A stretch of DNA of 64,000 nt from NCBI RefSeq assembly GCF_003425985.1, contig NZ_CP022985.1, positions 223,501 through 287,500 on the forward strand. The letters run 5' to 3'. The notes under the pieces are model-generated. The model was not told the DNA's origin. It ran no database searches and worked only from the letters and a program-made list of their open reading frames with translations. The stretch is from Mariniflexile sp. TRM1-10. Its GTDB lineage: Bacteria > Bacteroidota > Bacteroidia > Flavobacteriales > Flavobacteriaceae. Positions 28,443 to 36,731 of this stretch are shown piece by piece (the first letter of the stretch is position 1; each line of letters begins with the position of its first letter). Position numbers and translations under genes: made by a program.

Positions 28443-28473
28443 AGGGCTTAGCTTTAAAAAAAAGCCAAACCCT
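28443..28473 (-). terminator. Probable terminator of the GH130 gene
   Basis: AGGGCTTAGCTTT and AAAGCCAAACCCT form a stem with two mismatches around a short A-rich loop. On the minus strand it is followed by CTTTTTC. It lies 87 bp past the GH130 stop. Confidence 0.5.
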
Positions 28474-28559
28474 CAAAATTTTAGTTTAAACACTTAGCGG
28501 AATAGTGTTATATTTGCCACTCCTTGTAAACTATTTCCATTCTACTTTTGCTAAATCTA

Positions 28560-29612
28560 TCATGATTGTCCTAGTGTTTTTAATATTTGGCTAATTGAAA
28601 AACTAGCTAAACACACATGTTCATCTGATGCCCCATAATACATTTTAATGGTATCTCCATCAACTATATGTCCGTTTGTAAAAACCACATTTCCAAAAAA
28701 TCCAGTTTGTTCATAAGTAGCAATTGGTTCCATGATGGGTTCTTCAGAACGTGCAATAACTTTAGATGGATCATTCAAATCCAGTAGTAATGCGCCAAGG
28801 CAATAACGATCTTCTTCAGTTGCTCCATGGTATATTTCAAGCCAGCCTTTATCTGTTTTTATAGGCGCAGCTCCAGCCCCTAAGCGCTTACTATCAAACT
28901 TATTTATTCTAGTTTTTGCAATACATTTATGGTGTCCCCAGTGGATACCATCTGGCGACTCTGCCAGCCAGATATAATTACCTCCTAATTTAGGACTACT
29001 TGGTCTATGTAGAGCGAAATATTTACCATTTATCTTTTCTTCAAAAATGGCACAATCTTTATTGTGAGGGCTGAAAATCATGCCTTTTTTTTCAAAAGTC
29101 TTCCAGTCCTTCGTGGTTCTTAATCCAACACCTACACCATTACCAGAAACCATGGTATAAGTAAGATAATAGGTGTCTTCTATTTTTGACACCCGACAAT
29201 CTTCTATCCCATAAGCTTCATAGTCGCCTTCTCCAAAAAGTGATGCATACTCCTTGTCCTCTTTAAATACAACACCATCGTCACTAAAAAGAAGTCTAAG
29301 ATGTGATATGGTTGTTAAATAGTCCTTCCCATTATAATTGATAACTCTGACGTCTGAGGCATCTAGCTTTGGATCATCCAGATTAAAATTTAAAATTTCC
29401 ACATTTCCATAATAGTCATATGTGGGTACTGATAAAAGTCCTTCTTTTTGATCAGTACGTTCTGCCACACGCACTAGGAGCCCTATTCGTCCTTTAAATT
29501 CAAATACTCCTGGATTGAGTAAACATTCAATCATCATATTTTCATTGCTAGGACTTAAATCTCTTGGTGACAGAAGTGGATTTCGACTGTTTCTTTGTGA
29601 TATATCTTTCAT
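28560..29612 (-). CDS. Glycoside hydrolase family 130 protein (mannoside phosphorylase/hydrolase-like)
   Basis: A 350-residue five-bladed beta-propeller enzyme. The family marks are NPLLSPRD at the start, NPGVFEFKGRIGLLVRVAER (about 32-52), GIEDCRVSKI (about 135), RPSSPKLGGNYIWLAESPDG (about 204) and a C-terminal YYGASDEHVCLA. GH130 enzymes phosphorolyse or hydrolyse beta-mannosides; sequence alone does not separate these activities. There is no signal peptide, so action is cytoplasmic. No other polysaccharide-utilisation genes stand next to it, and it has its own probable terminator. Confidence 0.9.
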   Translation of the reverse strand: MKDISQRNSRNPLLSPRDLSPSNENMMIECLLNPGVFEFKGRIGLLVRVAERTDQKEGLLSVPTYDYYGNVEILNFNLDDPKLDASDVRVINYNGKDYLTTISHLRLLFSDDGVVFKEDKEYASLFGEGDYEAYGIEDCRVSKIEDTYYLTYTMVSGNGVGVGLRTTKDWKTFEKKGMIFSPHNKDCAIFEEKINGKYFALHRPSSPKLGGNYIWLAESPDGIHWGHHKCIAKTRINKFDSKRLGAGAAPIKTDKGWLEIYHGATEEDRYCLGALLLDLNDPSKVIARSEEPIMEPIATYEQTGFFGNVVFTNGHIVDGDTIKMYYGASDEHVCLASFSISQILKTLGQS

Positions 29613-30379
29613 AAAAATTTAGATTTAGATTTGTTTTGCTTTTTTAATTTCCAATAACATAAACCACGTTCCAAGCGTTGGTTCTACCCCCTCTTTTAGG
29701 GCGCAGTTTAGAGGTGTGAAGCGTGTAGAATTCTTCCTTGTAGATTAACTACCATTTTTACTTAAACACACCTTTTTGGTCATAATCCATTAATACATAT
29801 AAAAATACAGAAATTTTAAATTTGAAAATGTAAAGATTTACCAAGGTTTTTAAATCAAGAATACCAAACAAGGTTGATAAGCCTTGATGAATGGGTAAAT
29901 ACAGAAACTTTGTCTTTCATTATTTTTTATTTAGAGATTAACAATGAAAAGAGGGTGCTACGTTTCAAGGGAACACCCTCTTTATTTTTTGTCACATACT
30001 ACCCACATCGGCTACCACTTCGGTGTCATAGCGTTGGTTACCGTCGTCCGTAGTATAGCTCCGCTGTATGATTCAATATTCAGCCTTGAATAAGACGTAT
30101 AAAAGAGCGAGCGAGTTTACCCTAACCGTAGACGAAGGGAACCTGGCTGTATGCCGTCGTCCAAGAATGAATGTTGTTGTTTTGCTGCCAAAAAAAGATG
30201 GACAGTTATGGCTCGGAAGTGGATTAAAAAACCCGGGGAATTTAAAATGTCAGGAAGTGGGACGCAATGGAATAATGGAATTCCTATTAAGCAGACTTAA
30301 GCCCAAAGTTTGGGATTGGGAATGTAGTATCTTGCATTTTTCAGCAAGAATGACGCAATGGAAATTCAAAACTTAGGGC
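29613..30379. other. Intergenic relic DNA
   Basis: No supported gene. A strong hairpin (GAGGGTG ... CACCCTC, 29951-29981) followed by TTTATTTTTT reads as a plus-strand terminator with no gene in front of it, which suggests a lost gene. The 102-codon frame at 30068-30376 has no protein-like features. Confidence 0.5.
29951..29981 (+). terminator. Orphan terminator hairpin
   Basis: AGAGGGTG and CACCCTCT stem followed by TTTATTTTTT. No plus-strand gene precedes it. Confidence 0.6.
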
Positions 30380-30690
30380 TTGTGTCCAAGACTTTTATAA
30401 TGAAGCGCTTTTCCCGGAATGGGGCCCTTCGGCTGAGCTCAGGACAGGCTCGCGGAATGCAGGGGAATGGGCTGAGTATACTATTTAAACTACCAATTTC
30501 TGGGCAACACATAGCGTGAGGGGTAGAAGCGGCATCCTTTTATGGGTCCCTTAGACCCACAAAAGATATAGCGGATAACCCGGCCCGCCTGCATTTTTGC
30601 GGAGGCTGCTGTACGTGGGCAGAATGCGGGCGGTGACACGCCCAAATAAAACTAAAAGCTGTAAATCGGAAGTGTTCGGCAATATTACAT
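30380..30690 (+). repeat. Large dispersed repeat, copy A
   Basis: About 300 bp matching 45398-45681 in the same orientation, with roughly 85-90 percent identity by eye over the last 230 bp. The core is GAAGCGGCATCC, then the hairpin TTTTATGGGTC-CCTTA-GACCCACAAAA, then GATATAGCGGATAACCC and GGCCCGCCTGCATTTTTGCGG. Copy A has an extra 25-bp palindromic insert near 30425 (CCCTTCGGCTGAGCTCAGGA). Apparent reading frames inside (such as 30540-30731) are shadows of the repeat. Confidence 0.85.
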
Positions 30691-30879
30691 AGGTCATGGT
30701 ACAAGCGGAAATTAGTTTTTATCCCATCCATCTATCTTTTTGATAAGCCTGTCACCCAAAGCATCTATAGACTATGTCCGGTCACCTGAAACGAAAATTT
30801 CTTCTTTTTGTAAACGGCTTAAATATATAACATATGATTTTAGACCTGTCCGCCAACGGATATGATTAAAAAAAGAAAA

Positions 30880-30900
30880 CCTGCTCTTGTATTTAGCAGG
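30880..30900 (-). terminator. Terminator hairpin after the integrase remnant
   Basis: CCTGCT-CTTGTATTT-AGCAGG. The minus-strand copy is followed by TTTTCTTTTTTT, so it terminates leftward transcription coming from the integrase remnant. Confidence 0.65.
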
Positions 30901-30937
30901 CTTTCACTTTACCTTCAATTTTTTCTTCAGGAACCTT

Positions 30938-31140
30938 TTAAATATTTTTCAGTGGTAAAATAGCTTTTGAGTATACCGGATTAATTGTGGATTGTATGTC
31001 CTTGCTATGGTAGTCCACTAATTCCATGAGGGTTCTGTGCTGTTCGACCTCTCCCAGAAAACGGGCCTTGATATTTCTAAGTATTCTATTTCAAAGGGGG
31101 GATTAAAATAGTTTTCTAGATGATTAACCAATGAATTTAG
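30938..31140 (-). pseudogene. Tyrosine-recombinase (integrase) N-terminal remnant
   Basis: The minus-strand frame reads LNSLVNHLENYF, a stop, then IKARFLGEVEQHRTLMELVDYHSKDIQSTI. This aligns with residues 84-150 of the intact integrase at 45766 (LNQYLDQVHAQIVQYY and IKAEYLGESDNAKTLQNLLEYHTKKIEKTL). The catalytic domain is absent. Like the intact integrase, it lies just to the right of a copy of the 300-bp repeat. Confidence 0.65.
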
Positions 31141-31472
31141 ATTATTATGTAACATTGCTATGGCATTCAAACCATCTATATAATAGGCATATATATTAAA
31201 AAAATAAAAAAAGCATAAGTTTCTTTCTTAAAGAGTTTGGTAATATAATTATTGAATGTCCGTTTTGTGTCATAAGTTTATTTTTCGTGTCATTCCGAAT
31301 TTATTTTCGGAATCTCATAATTCTGATGTTCAAAAGTTTACAATGAGAACCTGAAACAAGTTCAGGTTGACAACCCTTGATTATGACTGATTACGGACAA
31401 TCAATATAATTAATAGTTTGATGACTTTTAAACGAGAAATCTGTTGGGAATAATTTTTTTTCATCCTATGGA
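31141..31472. other. Intergenic, repeat fragments only
   Basis: Contains short palindromic fragments (GTCATTCCGAATTTATTTTCGGAAT and CCTGAAACAAGTTCAGG) of a type often scattered in flavobacterial genomes. No gene. Confidence 0.45.
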
Positions 31473-31865
31473 TTATTTAAACTTAAATCGCATTAACACT
31501 TTATAAACATGTCTTTTAAAAGTATCGTATTCCTTCTTTAGCTCCCAGAATTGTATTCTTTTATTTTCATGTACTTTTGCTCTGACTAAATTATACTCAT
31601 TTTGTCCATACTTACATTCATTTATTAACTCTTGGTTGTACTTACAAAAAGTTGCCATAGTCAATACATTTCTTCTGCGTAATGCTTTAATTGAATTTGC
31701 AATATCAATGTTATGAATAAGCTGATTTTCAAACACGTTGAAACAATCCAATTCATCATTAAAATCTTCCAATGTTAAAATCCAAAGGCTCAATTCGTTT
31801 AAATCCTTTTGAATACTAAGCCTTCTGTAACTGTCTGATTTTTGTGTTATTTTTGTATTCAACAA
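31473..31865 (-). CDS. Hypothetical helical protein, paralogue of the 32538-32924 product
   Basis: The 130-residue soluble, probably all-helical protein has no signal peptide. It lines up end to end with the 128-residue product at 32538: LSLWILTLEDFNDELD against LKSWVNQLQYIDSEVD, FENQL against YEQSI, then a shared basic patch, a central Tyr, and a C-terminal helix rich in Tyr/Lys. The two are likely duplicated and diverged. It has its own upstream region (670 bp gap), so it is transcribed apart from the gdh operon. No known domain is recognised. Confidence 0.7.
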   Translation of the reverse strand: MLNTKITQKSDSYRRLSIQKDLNELSLWILTLEDFNDELDCFNVFENQLIHNIDIANSIKALRRRNVLTMATFCKYNQELINECKYGQNEYNLVRAKVHENKRIQFWELKKEYDTFKRHVYKVLMRFKFK

Positions 31866-32329
31866 ATTATATATTAATTTTTTACAAAAGTTTAATTTTC
31901 TTTGTGCCTGATCAAAGAATTCATCTTTTAATTCTATGTATCATATCAGGCTTTGCATCATGGTTGGATGTTTTTTATATTCTTGTTATATTTCATTTAT
32001 ATACTTTACCCTAAAAATAATACCTCCTTCAAAAAAAACTTATACAACTAAAATACCTATTGGATTCATTTTTAATCAAAATATTGACATTGCATATCCT
32101 ATGTATTAAACAATGTGAATGTCATTCGAAACGAAAAAACTTCAAAACATTTAAACAGCTTGAAAACAATTATTTATGATACCAAATAAAAATCATCTCA
32201 ATATGTTGGTGTCACAAAATTCCCTTCATGAGAAAAAATGGTTCATAAATATGCTTACTTAGATTTAGTCTGATCTACTTTGATGTATTTTTAAGCAACT
32301 CACCATACCTTACCAGAATACCTTACTAA
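31866..32329. other. Intergenic, no gene seen
   Basis: AT-rich, with no supported ORF. It should hold the promoter for the 31473-31865 gene. Confidence 0.4.
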
Positions 32330-32362
32330 AAAACCGTAGACAAAATTCTATCCACGGCTTTA
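32330..32362 (-). terminator. Terminator of the gdh operon
   Basis: On the minus strand AAAGCCGTGGA pairs with TCTACGGTTT (one or two mismatches), followed by TTTTTT. It lies about 60 bp beyond the last small ORF of the operon. Confidence 0.6.
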
Positions 32363-32420
32363 AAACACACTAACGATAAAAGTCACACTCAATTACTTTT
32401 ATAATGAAGGTTTAGTATTT

Positions 32421-32507
32421 CTATATACAATAAAACACCATTAACATTAAAACCATAAAGAAGGTGGTTAGTAATCCCAAAACGAAATACTGCCTAAAAC
32501 TTTTCAT
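32421..32507 (-). CDS. 28-residue single-span membrane peptide
   Basis: From ATG 32507 to TAG 32421: MKSFRQYFVLGLLTTFFMVL, then MLMVFYCI. A basic N-terminus and one hydrophobic helix make a plausible small membrane protein. It starts 30 bp after the stop of the 32538-32924 gene on the same strand and ends before the operon terminator. That makes it the likely last gene of the operon. It is too short for similarity-based recognition. Confidence 0.5.
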   Translation of the reverse strand: MKSFRQYFVLGLLTTFFMVLMLMVFYCI

Positions 32508-32537
32508 CCTATTATTTGTTACTTTTACATTTGTGAA

Positions 32538-32924
32538 TCATAATTTTTGAAACGCTTTATCGTATAATGAATCTTTAAGTTTTTGATATTTACCCAAATG
32601 GTACTGGTAACTTTTTCGAAGCCTTTCATACTCATCTAAAAAAACCATATCACACTGTAAATCATCACACTCCAATACTTTTTTATAAGTAGTTGAATAT
32701 GTCAAAACAGTATCCAACAGTTGTTTATTTGTCGCTTTTCTCTTAGAAAAAAGCATTAAAGTACGTTTCGGAATCTCATCAATGTAAATAGATTGTTCAT
32801 ATAAATTCAATAATTTATCTACTTCAGAATCTATATATTGAAGCTGATTCACCCAAGATTTCAGCTCTATAAAATTGTATTTATGTAATGCATCTGAATT
32901 ATGATTTTGAATTTCCATAGCCAT
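32538..32924 (-). CDS. Hypothetical helical protein in the gdh operon
   Basis: The 128-residue soluble protein is highly helical and charged, without signal peptide or known motif, and is a paralogue of the 31473-31865 product. A cluster of aromatic and basic residues closes the protein (YERLRKSYQYHLGKYQKLKD). It begins 13 bp after the GreA/Rnk-like gene stop, so it is cotranscribed with glutamate dehydrogenase and the GreA-like factor. Its role is unknown; context suggests adaptation to nitrogen or energy stress. Confidence 0.75.
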   Translation of the reverse strand: MAMEIQNHNSDALHKYNFIELKSWVNQLQYIDSEVDKLLNLYEQSIYIDEIPKRTLMLFSKRKATNKQLLDTVLTYSTTYKKVLECDDLQCDMVFLDEYERLRKSYQYHLGKYQKLKDSLYDKAFQKL

Positions 32925-32937
32925 TTTTTTTAAAAAT

Positions 32938-33351
32938 TTAGTAAAACAACATTTTCTCTTGTTTTTGTTGCGTTACTTCAATTATTTTTAGTTCTTTCAA
33001 TCCTGTAGGGAAATCCCACTTAATAATATCGTTTAATGAATACCCAAACAAAGCAGCGCCCATAGGAGTAAGGATTGACACTTTATTTTTCTTAATGTCC
33101 TTTTCTGAAGGCTGCACAATCTGAATGGTTTTTTCCCAATTATTATCTGACATTACCATTACTATACTATTTAATCTCACCACATCATTGGGCATTTCTG
33201 CTTCATCCAAAATGTGTGCTGTTTTTAATTCTTCTGTGAATTTTGCCAAAGACTTCTGGATTTCATGGTCTCCTACATATCCAGAAATGTTAAGAATGCG
33301 TTTAATGTACACATACTCCTTTTTTTCTAACATGATACTTCCGTATTTCAT
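32938..33351 (-). CDS. GreA/GreB-Rnk-like C-terminal domain protein
   Basis: With ATG at 33351 (MKYGSIMLEKKEYVYIKRIL) the protein is 137 residues. An open frame extends 21 codons further but overlaps gdh, and the internal ATG leaves a tidy 10-bp gap. The C-terminal half carries the FKBP-like GreA/GreB_C pattern VSILTPMGAALFGYSLNDIIKWDFPTG split over residues 90-125. The N-terminal half lacks the Gre coiled coil, as in Rnk-type factors that bind RNA polymerase without cleavage activity. It may modulate transcription in stress. Confidence 0.82.
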   Translation of the reverse strand: MKYGSIMLEKKEYVYIKRILNISGYVGDHEIQKSLAKFTEELKTAHILDEAEMPNDVVRLNSIVMVMSDNNWEKTIQIVQPSEKDIKKNKVSILTPMGAALFGYSLNDIIKWDFPTGLKELKIIEVTQQKQEKMLFY

Positions 33352-33361
33352 TTTTAATAAT

Positions 33362-34696
33362 TTATGGGAAAATCCCGCGTTGTACATAAGCTTTTTCAAT
33401 TCGTGCGATAGCAATGCAATAGGCCGCTGTTCGCATATCTATATCTTCTTTTTGGGCATATTTAGAAACAGTTTCATAAGAACTTTTAAGTTTTTTTTCT
33501 AACTTATCCATAACTTCTTCCAGATGCCATAGTTCACCATTTCGGTTTTGTAGCCATTCAAAATAACTGGCAATTACCCCTCCTGAATTACATAAAATAT
33601 CAGGAATAATTGCAACACCGCGCTCCAAAAGTACCTGCTCTCCTTCTACATTTGTAGGGCCATTGGCGCCTTCGGCTATTAACCGCGCTTTGATTTTAGG
33701 TGCATTTTCTTTGGTTATTTGATTGCCCAAAGCTGCTGGAATACAAATATCGCAGTTAACTCCAAAAAAATCATCCTTCCCAAGAATTGAAGCTTTGGGA
33801 TAATTAACAATACTTCCTGTATTGTTTTTAGTATACTCAAAAAGATTTTCTACATGTATACCATTTTGGTTTTCAATACTTCCAAAAGCATCTTGCACTG
33901 CTACCAATTTAGCACCTTCCTTTTCTAAAAAATGAGCTGCCCAATAACCCACATTACCAAAACCCTGGACAATAAAGCGTTTATCATTTAGTGTATCATT
34001 TTGTTTTTGTATCCATAATTTGATGCTTAGAAATACCCCAAACCCAGTTGCTCTATCACGACCTTCCAATCCACCACTTCCTGCAGGTTTACCTGTTACA
34101 ACGTGCTGGTTCGCCGAACGTTCTGCTGGTGGTCTTGTACTCATATAAGTATCTGCTATCCACGCCATGGTTTGGCTATTGGTATTAACATCAGGTGCAG
34201 GTATATCGTGCTCCGGCCCTATATTATCTGCCAAGGCAAACGTGAACCTGCGTGTAATGCGCTCCAATTCACCTTGTGAATATTTTGAAGGATCTAGTTG
34301 AATACCTCCTTTACCACCACCATAAGGCAACCCTGCAAGCGATGTTTTCCATGTCATCCACATAGCAAGGGCTCTTGCCGCATCAATATCAACTGTTGGA
34401 TGATAACGCAAACCGCCTTTATATGGCCCTAACGCATTATTATGTTGAACTCGGTAACCCGTAAAAATTTCTATTTCACCATTATCCATTTTTACTGGAA
34501 AATGGATCACTATTTCATTGTTAGTGATGCTTAAAATTTTTCGGATATTGGGATGTAAATTAATATGATTTGCAGCACGATTGAATTGCTCCATCACATT
34601 ATCTATCATACCCCTTTGCAACACTTTCTTTGTTTTAGAATTTAATTCCTCTGTTAATATTGCCATTTTATTGTTTTTATTGATTACTACTTCCAT
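33362..34696 (-). CDS. gdhA: Glutamate dehydrogenase (Glu/Leu/Phe/Val dehydrogenase family)
   Basis: The 444-residue enzyme has the catalytic Lys segment GGLRYHPTVD...MTWKTSLAGLPYGGGKGG (about 92-130), GPEHDIPAPDVNT (about 158) and the NAD(P)-binding motif VQGFGNVG (about 244). It interconverts glutamate and 2-oxoglutarate plus ammonia. Length and motifs fit the hexameric catabolic-type enzymes. M1 at 34696 overlaps the upstream stop by 10 bp; M11 (MAILTEEL, 34666) is the better match to homologue starts. It is third in the operon under the sigma-54-like site. Confidence 0.94.
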   Translation of the reverse strand: MEVVINKNNKMAILTEELNSKTKKVLQRGMIDNVMEQFNRAANHINLHPNIRKILSITNNEIVIHFPVKMDNGEIEIFTGYRVQHNNALGPYKGGLRYHPTVDIDAARALAMWMTWKTSLAGLPYGGGKGGIQLDPSKYSQGELERITRRFTFALADNIGPEHDIPAPDVNTNSQTMAWIADTYMSTRPPAERSANQHVVTGKPAGSGGLEGRDRATGFGVFLSIKLWIQKQNDTLNDKRFIVQGFGNVGYWAAHFLEKEGAKLVAVQDAFGSIENQNGIHVENLFEYTKNNTGSIVNYPKASILGKDDFFGVNCDICIPAALGNQITKENAPKIKARLIAEGANGPTNVEGEQVLLERGVAIIPDILCNSGGVIASYFEWLQNRNGELWHLEEVMDKLEKKLKSSYETVSKYAQKEDIDMRTAAYCIAIARIEKAYVQRGIFP

Positions 34697-35055
34697 AACT
34701 TAATTTCATTTAAACCTAAAGCTTTTTCCAAACAAACATTTAATGTAGCTACAGTATTAAAAAATTTCTTTCCATCTTTCCGTTTTACACTAATTATTGT
34801 GCTTCCTTTAGTTATTTCTTTTATGTCTGCTATAACAAGCTCTTTTCCTAAAGCAGATTTATAATCAGCCACTCCATTTTTTGTTCCTACAAAGTTGCCT
34901 CGTGGGAGTTTTGTATGCCTATACGATTTACTTGATGGATTACCAACTTTGATAATATCGCCTTTTGCTACATCTATGGCTTTATTTAGCCCTTCTTGAG
35001 AATGAATACTTAAGGTTGAAATAGCAATTAAAGTAGCTATTCCATAATTTTTCAT
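34687..35055 (-). CDS. Secreted hypothetical protein
   Basis: A 122-residue protein with a signal peptide (MKNYGIATLIAISTLSIHSQ). A small beta-rich domain follows with GDIIKVGNPSSKSYRHTKLP and ISVKRKDGKKFFNTVATLNV. Periplasmic or surface location is likely. Its ATG overlaps the stop of the preceding small gene by 4 bp and its stop overlaps the gdh start region, so it is tightly coupled in the operon. No function recognised. Confidence 0.75.
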   Translation of the reverse strand: MKNYGIATLIAISTLSIHSQEGLNKAIDVAKGDIIKVGNPSSKSYRHTKLPRGNFVGTKNGVADYKSALGKELVIADIKEITKGSTIISVKRKDGKKFFNTVATLNVCLEKALGLNEIKLWK

Positions 35056-35216
35056 GATTTATGTATTTGATTTATCTCGAGTTGTATAAAGGAATTTTTA
35101 CGGGTTGTTATTTCATCATATTCACTACATTCCCAAACTTGACTTTTCTGCGTAGTGAGCACACAGTATTTTACATGCGTACAACTAGGACATATATTAA
35201 AATGATTTGTATCCAT
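35052..35216 (-). CDS. Small Cys-containing protein, first gene of the gdh operon
   Basis: From ATG 35216 (MDTNHFNICPSC) the product is 54 residues with Cys9, Cys12, Cys18 and Cys30 (CxxC-x5-C-x11-C), a possible small zinc- or cluster-binding site. A TTG start ten codons upstream is unlikely because it lies in the putative promoter. It overlaps the next gene by 4 bp. Function unknown. Confidence 0.65.
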   Translation of the reverse strand: MDTNHFNICPSCTHVKYCVLTTQKSQVWECSEYDEITTRKNSFIQLEINQIHKS

Positions 35217-35240
35217 AGGGTTTATTCTTTTTCTGAATAA

Positions 35241-35258
35241 GGACAATACCTATGCCAA
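35241..35258 (-). promoter_or_regulatory. Putative sigma-54 promoter of the gdh operon
   Basis: Minus-strand TTGGCATAGGTATTGTCC fits the -24/-12 consensus TTGGCACGnnnnTTGC at the right spacing, with T for C after TTG. It ends about 25 nt before the ATG at 35216. A sigma-54 activator gene is next door, which supports the call. Confidence 0.5.
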
Positions 35259-35286
35259 TACATACTGCAATAATGACGCAAAAAAG

Positions 35287-35321
35287 AAAAACCCTTTGTT
35301 CACAAAGAGTTTGAGGGTTTT
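35287..35321 (-). terminator. Terminator of the kinase/NtrC operon
   Basis: AAAACCCT and AGGGTTTT enclose a second small stem (CTTTG-TTCA-CAAAG). The minus strand then runs TTTTCTTTTTT. It lies about 85 bp past the NtrC stop. Confidence 0.6.
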
Positions 35322-35406
35322 TAGTATTTAGTAAATAGAATGGAAGTGGCACTTAATTACCCAGTTGAGGCAAAATGTTCCAGTATCATTTGATATTTAT
35401 GATGAT

Positions 35407-36729
35407 TTATTCTGAAAGTTTTTGACGAATGGTTTTTCTATCAATACCAAGAATTTCAGCTGCCTTGGTTTTGTTATTGTTTGTTGCATTCAAAACTTTT
35501 AAAATATATTGTTTTTCCACCTCCTTTAATGGCAATAATTTTTCATTTGAAAAATATATATTAAATTTGAGGGCATTGGGCAAATGTTCTATTTCAATAA
35601 TCTTATCACACATAATAACAGCTCGCTGGATTACATTTTCCAATTCCCTAATGTTTCCGGGCCAATCGTAACGCTGTAATAAAACGGATGCTTCTGGACT
35701 TATTTTCACAAAACGATCTTTGTATTCCACACCATATTTAAGCAGAAATTTATCTACCAACAACGGTATATCTTCTTTCCTATCCTTTAAAGGCGCTACA
35801 TTAATTTCAACAACCGTGAGTCTATAATACAAATCTTCTCTAAAGGTTTGTTTTTTTATCATGTCCTTTAAATCACTATTGGTTGCCGAAATAATACGAA
35901 CATCTACTTTTTCTGATTTTTGAGAACCGACTTTCATCACTTCCTTTTCTTGTAAAACACGCAACAGTCTTGATTGTACTGCCAAAGAAGCATTACCAAT
36001 TTCGTCTAAAAAAATGGTACCGCCGTTGGCTGCTTGAAAATATCCGTTTCTATTGATATCAGCACCCGTAAATGCACCTTTTACATACCCGAAAAGTTCT
36101 GCTTCCAAAAGATTTTCAGGTATGCCCCCACAATTAACGGAAATAAACGGCGCTCTTGAAAATTTACCCCGATAATGGATAGCACGTGCCACCAACTCTT
36201 TACCTGTACCACTTTCGCCATTTATAAAAACCGTTGCTTTATTATCCTTAACACGTTCTATAATTTGAATGATTCTATTAATTTTTTCTGAAACCCCTAT
36301 AATATCACCATATCCTTCTTTTTGTAGTTGATGATTTTGGGTTTTGGTTTCAGCGCAAGTTTTAGGCAAGGTGCTATCTATGGCAGCTTTCAGTTCATCT
36401 TTTGTAAAAGGTTTTGTAAGATATACGACTTTAGATTTTATAGCGACCAATGAATCTTGAACGGAAGGATAACCCGTAACAACCAATCTAGGCAGTTTTG
36501 GGTAATGTTCAGATACAAATTTAAGAAGTTCAAAACCATCAACTTCTGGCATTTTTAAATCGGTAATTAGCAAATCAATGGAAGTATCTCTTAAAATGGC
36601 AACTGCTTCTTTAACCGAAACAGCTTTATACGCATGGTAATTCCATGATCTTAAATGTCTTTGTATTAACTCCAAAATATTGATATCATCGTCTACAACC
36701 AATATGTTTTCTTTTTGAAACTGCATCAT
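35407..36729 (-). CDS. NtrC-type sigma-54-dependent response regulator
   Basis: The 440-residue protein has a receiver domain (residues 5-120, phospho-acceptor Asp in LLITDLKMPEVDG). A AAA+ domain follows (about 143-370: Walker A GESGTGKE, sigma-54-contact loop GAFTGAD, Walker B FLDEIGN), then a Fis-type helix-turn-helix (TKAAEILGIDRKTIRQKL). It would activate sigma-54 promoters when phosphorylated. It is encoded 2 bp after the histidine kinase gene. The nearest candidate target is the sigma-54-like site at 35241-35258. Confidence 0.94.
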   Translation of the reverse strand: MMQFQKENILVVDDDINILELIQRHLRSWNYHAYKAVSVKEAVAILRDTSIDLLITDLKMPEVDGFELLKFVSEHYPKLPRLVVTGYPSVQDSLVAIKSKVVYLTKPFTKDELKAAIDSTLPKTCAETKTQNHQLQKEGYGDIIGVSEKINRIIQIIERVKDNKATVFINGESGTGKELVARAIHYRGKFSRAPFISVNCGGIPENLLEAELFGYVKGAFTGADINRNGYFQAANGGTIFLDEIGNASLAVQSRLLRVLQEKEVMKVGSQKSEKVDVRIISATNSDLKDMIKKQTFREDLYYRLTVVEINVAPLKDRKEDIPLLVDKFLLKYGVEYKDRFVKISPEASVLLQRYDWPGNIRELENVIQRAVIMCDKIIEIEHLPNALKFNIYFSNEKLLPLKEVEKQYILKVLNATNNNKTKAAEILGIDRKTIRQKLSE

Positions 36730-36731
36730 AA

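Noticed and set aside
30068..30376. 102-codon open frame
   Set aside because: Random-looking composition, no start signal, adjacent to relic and repeat DNA.
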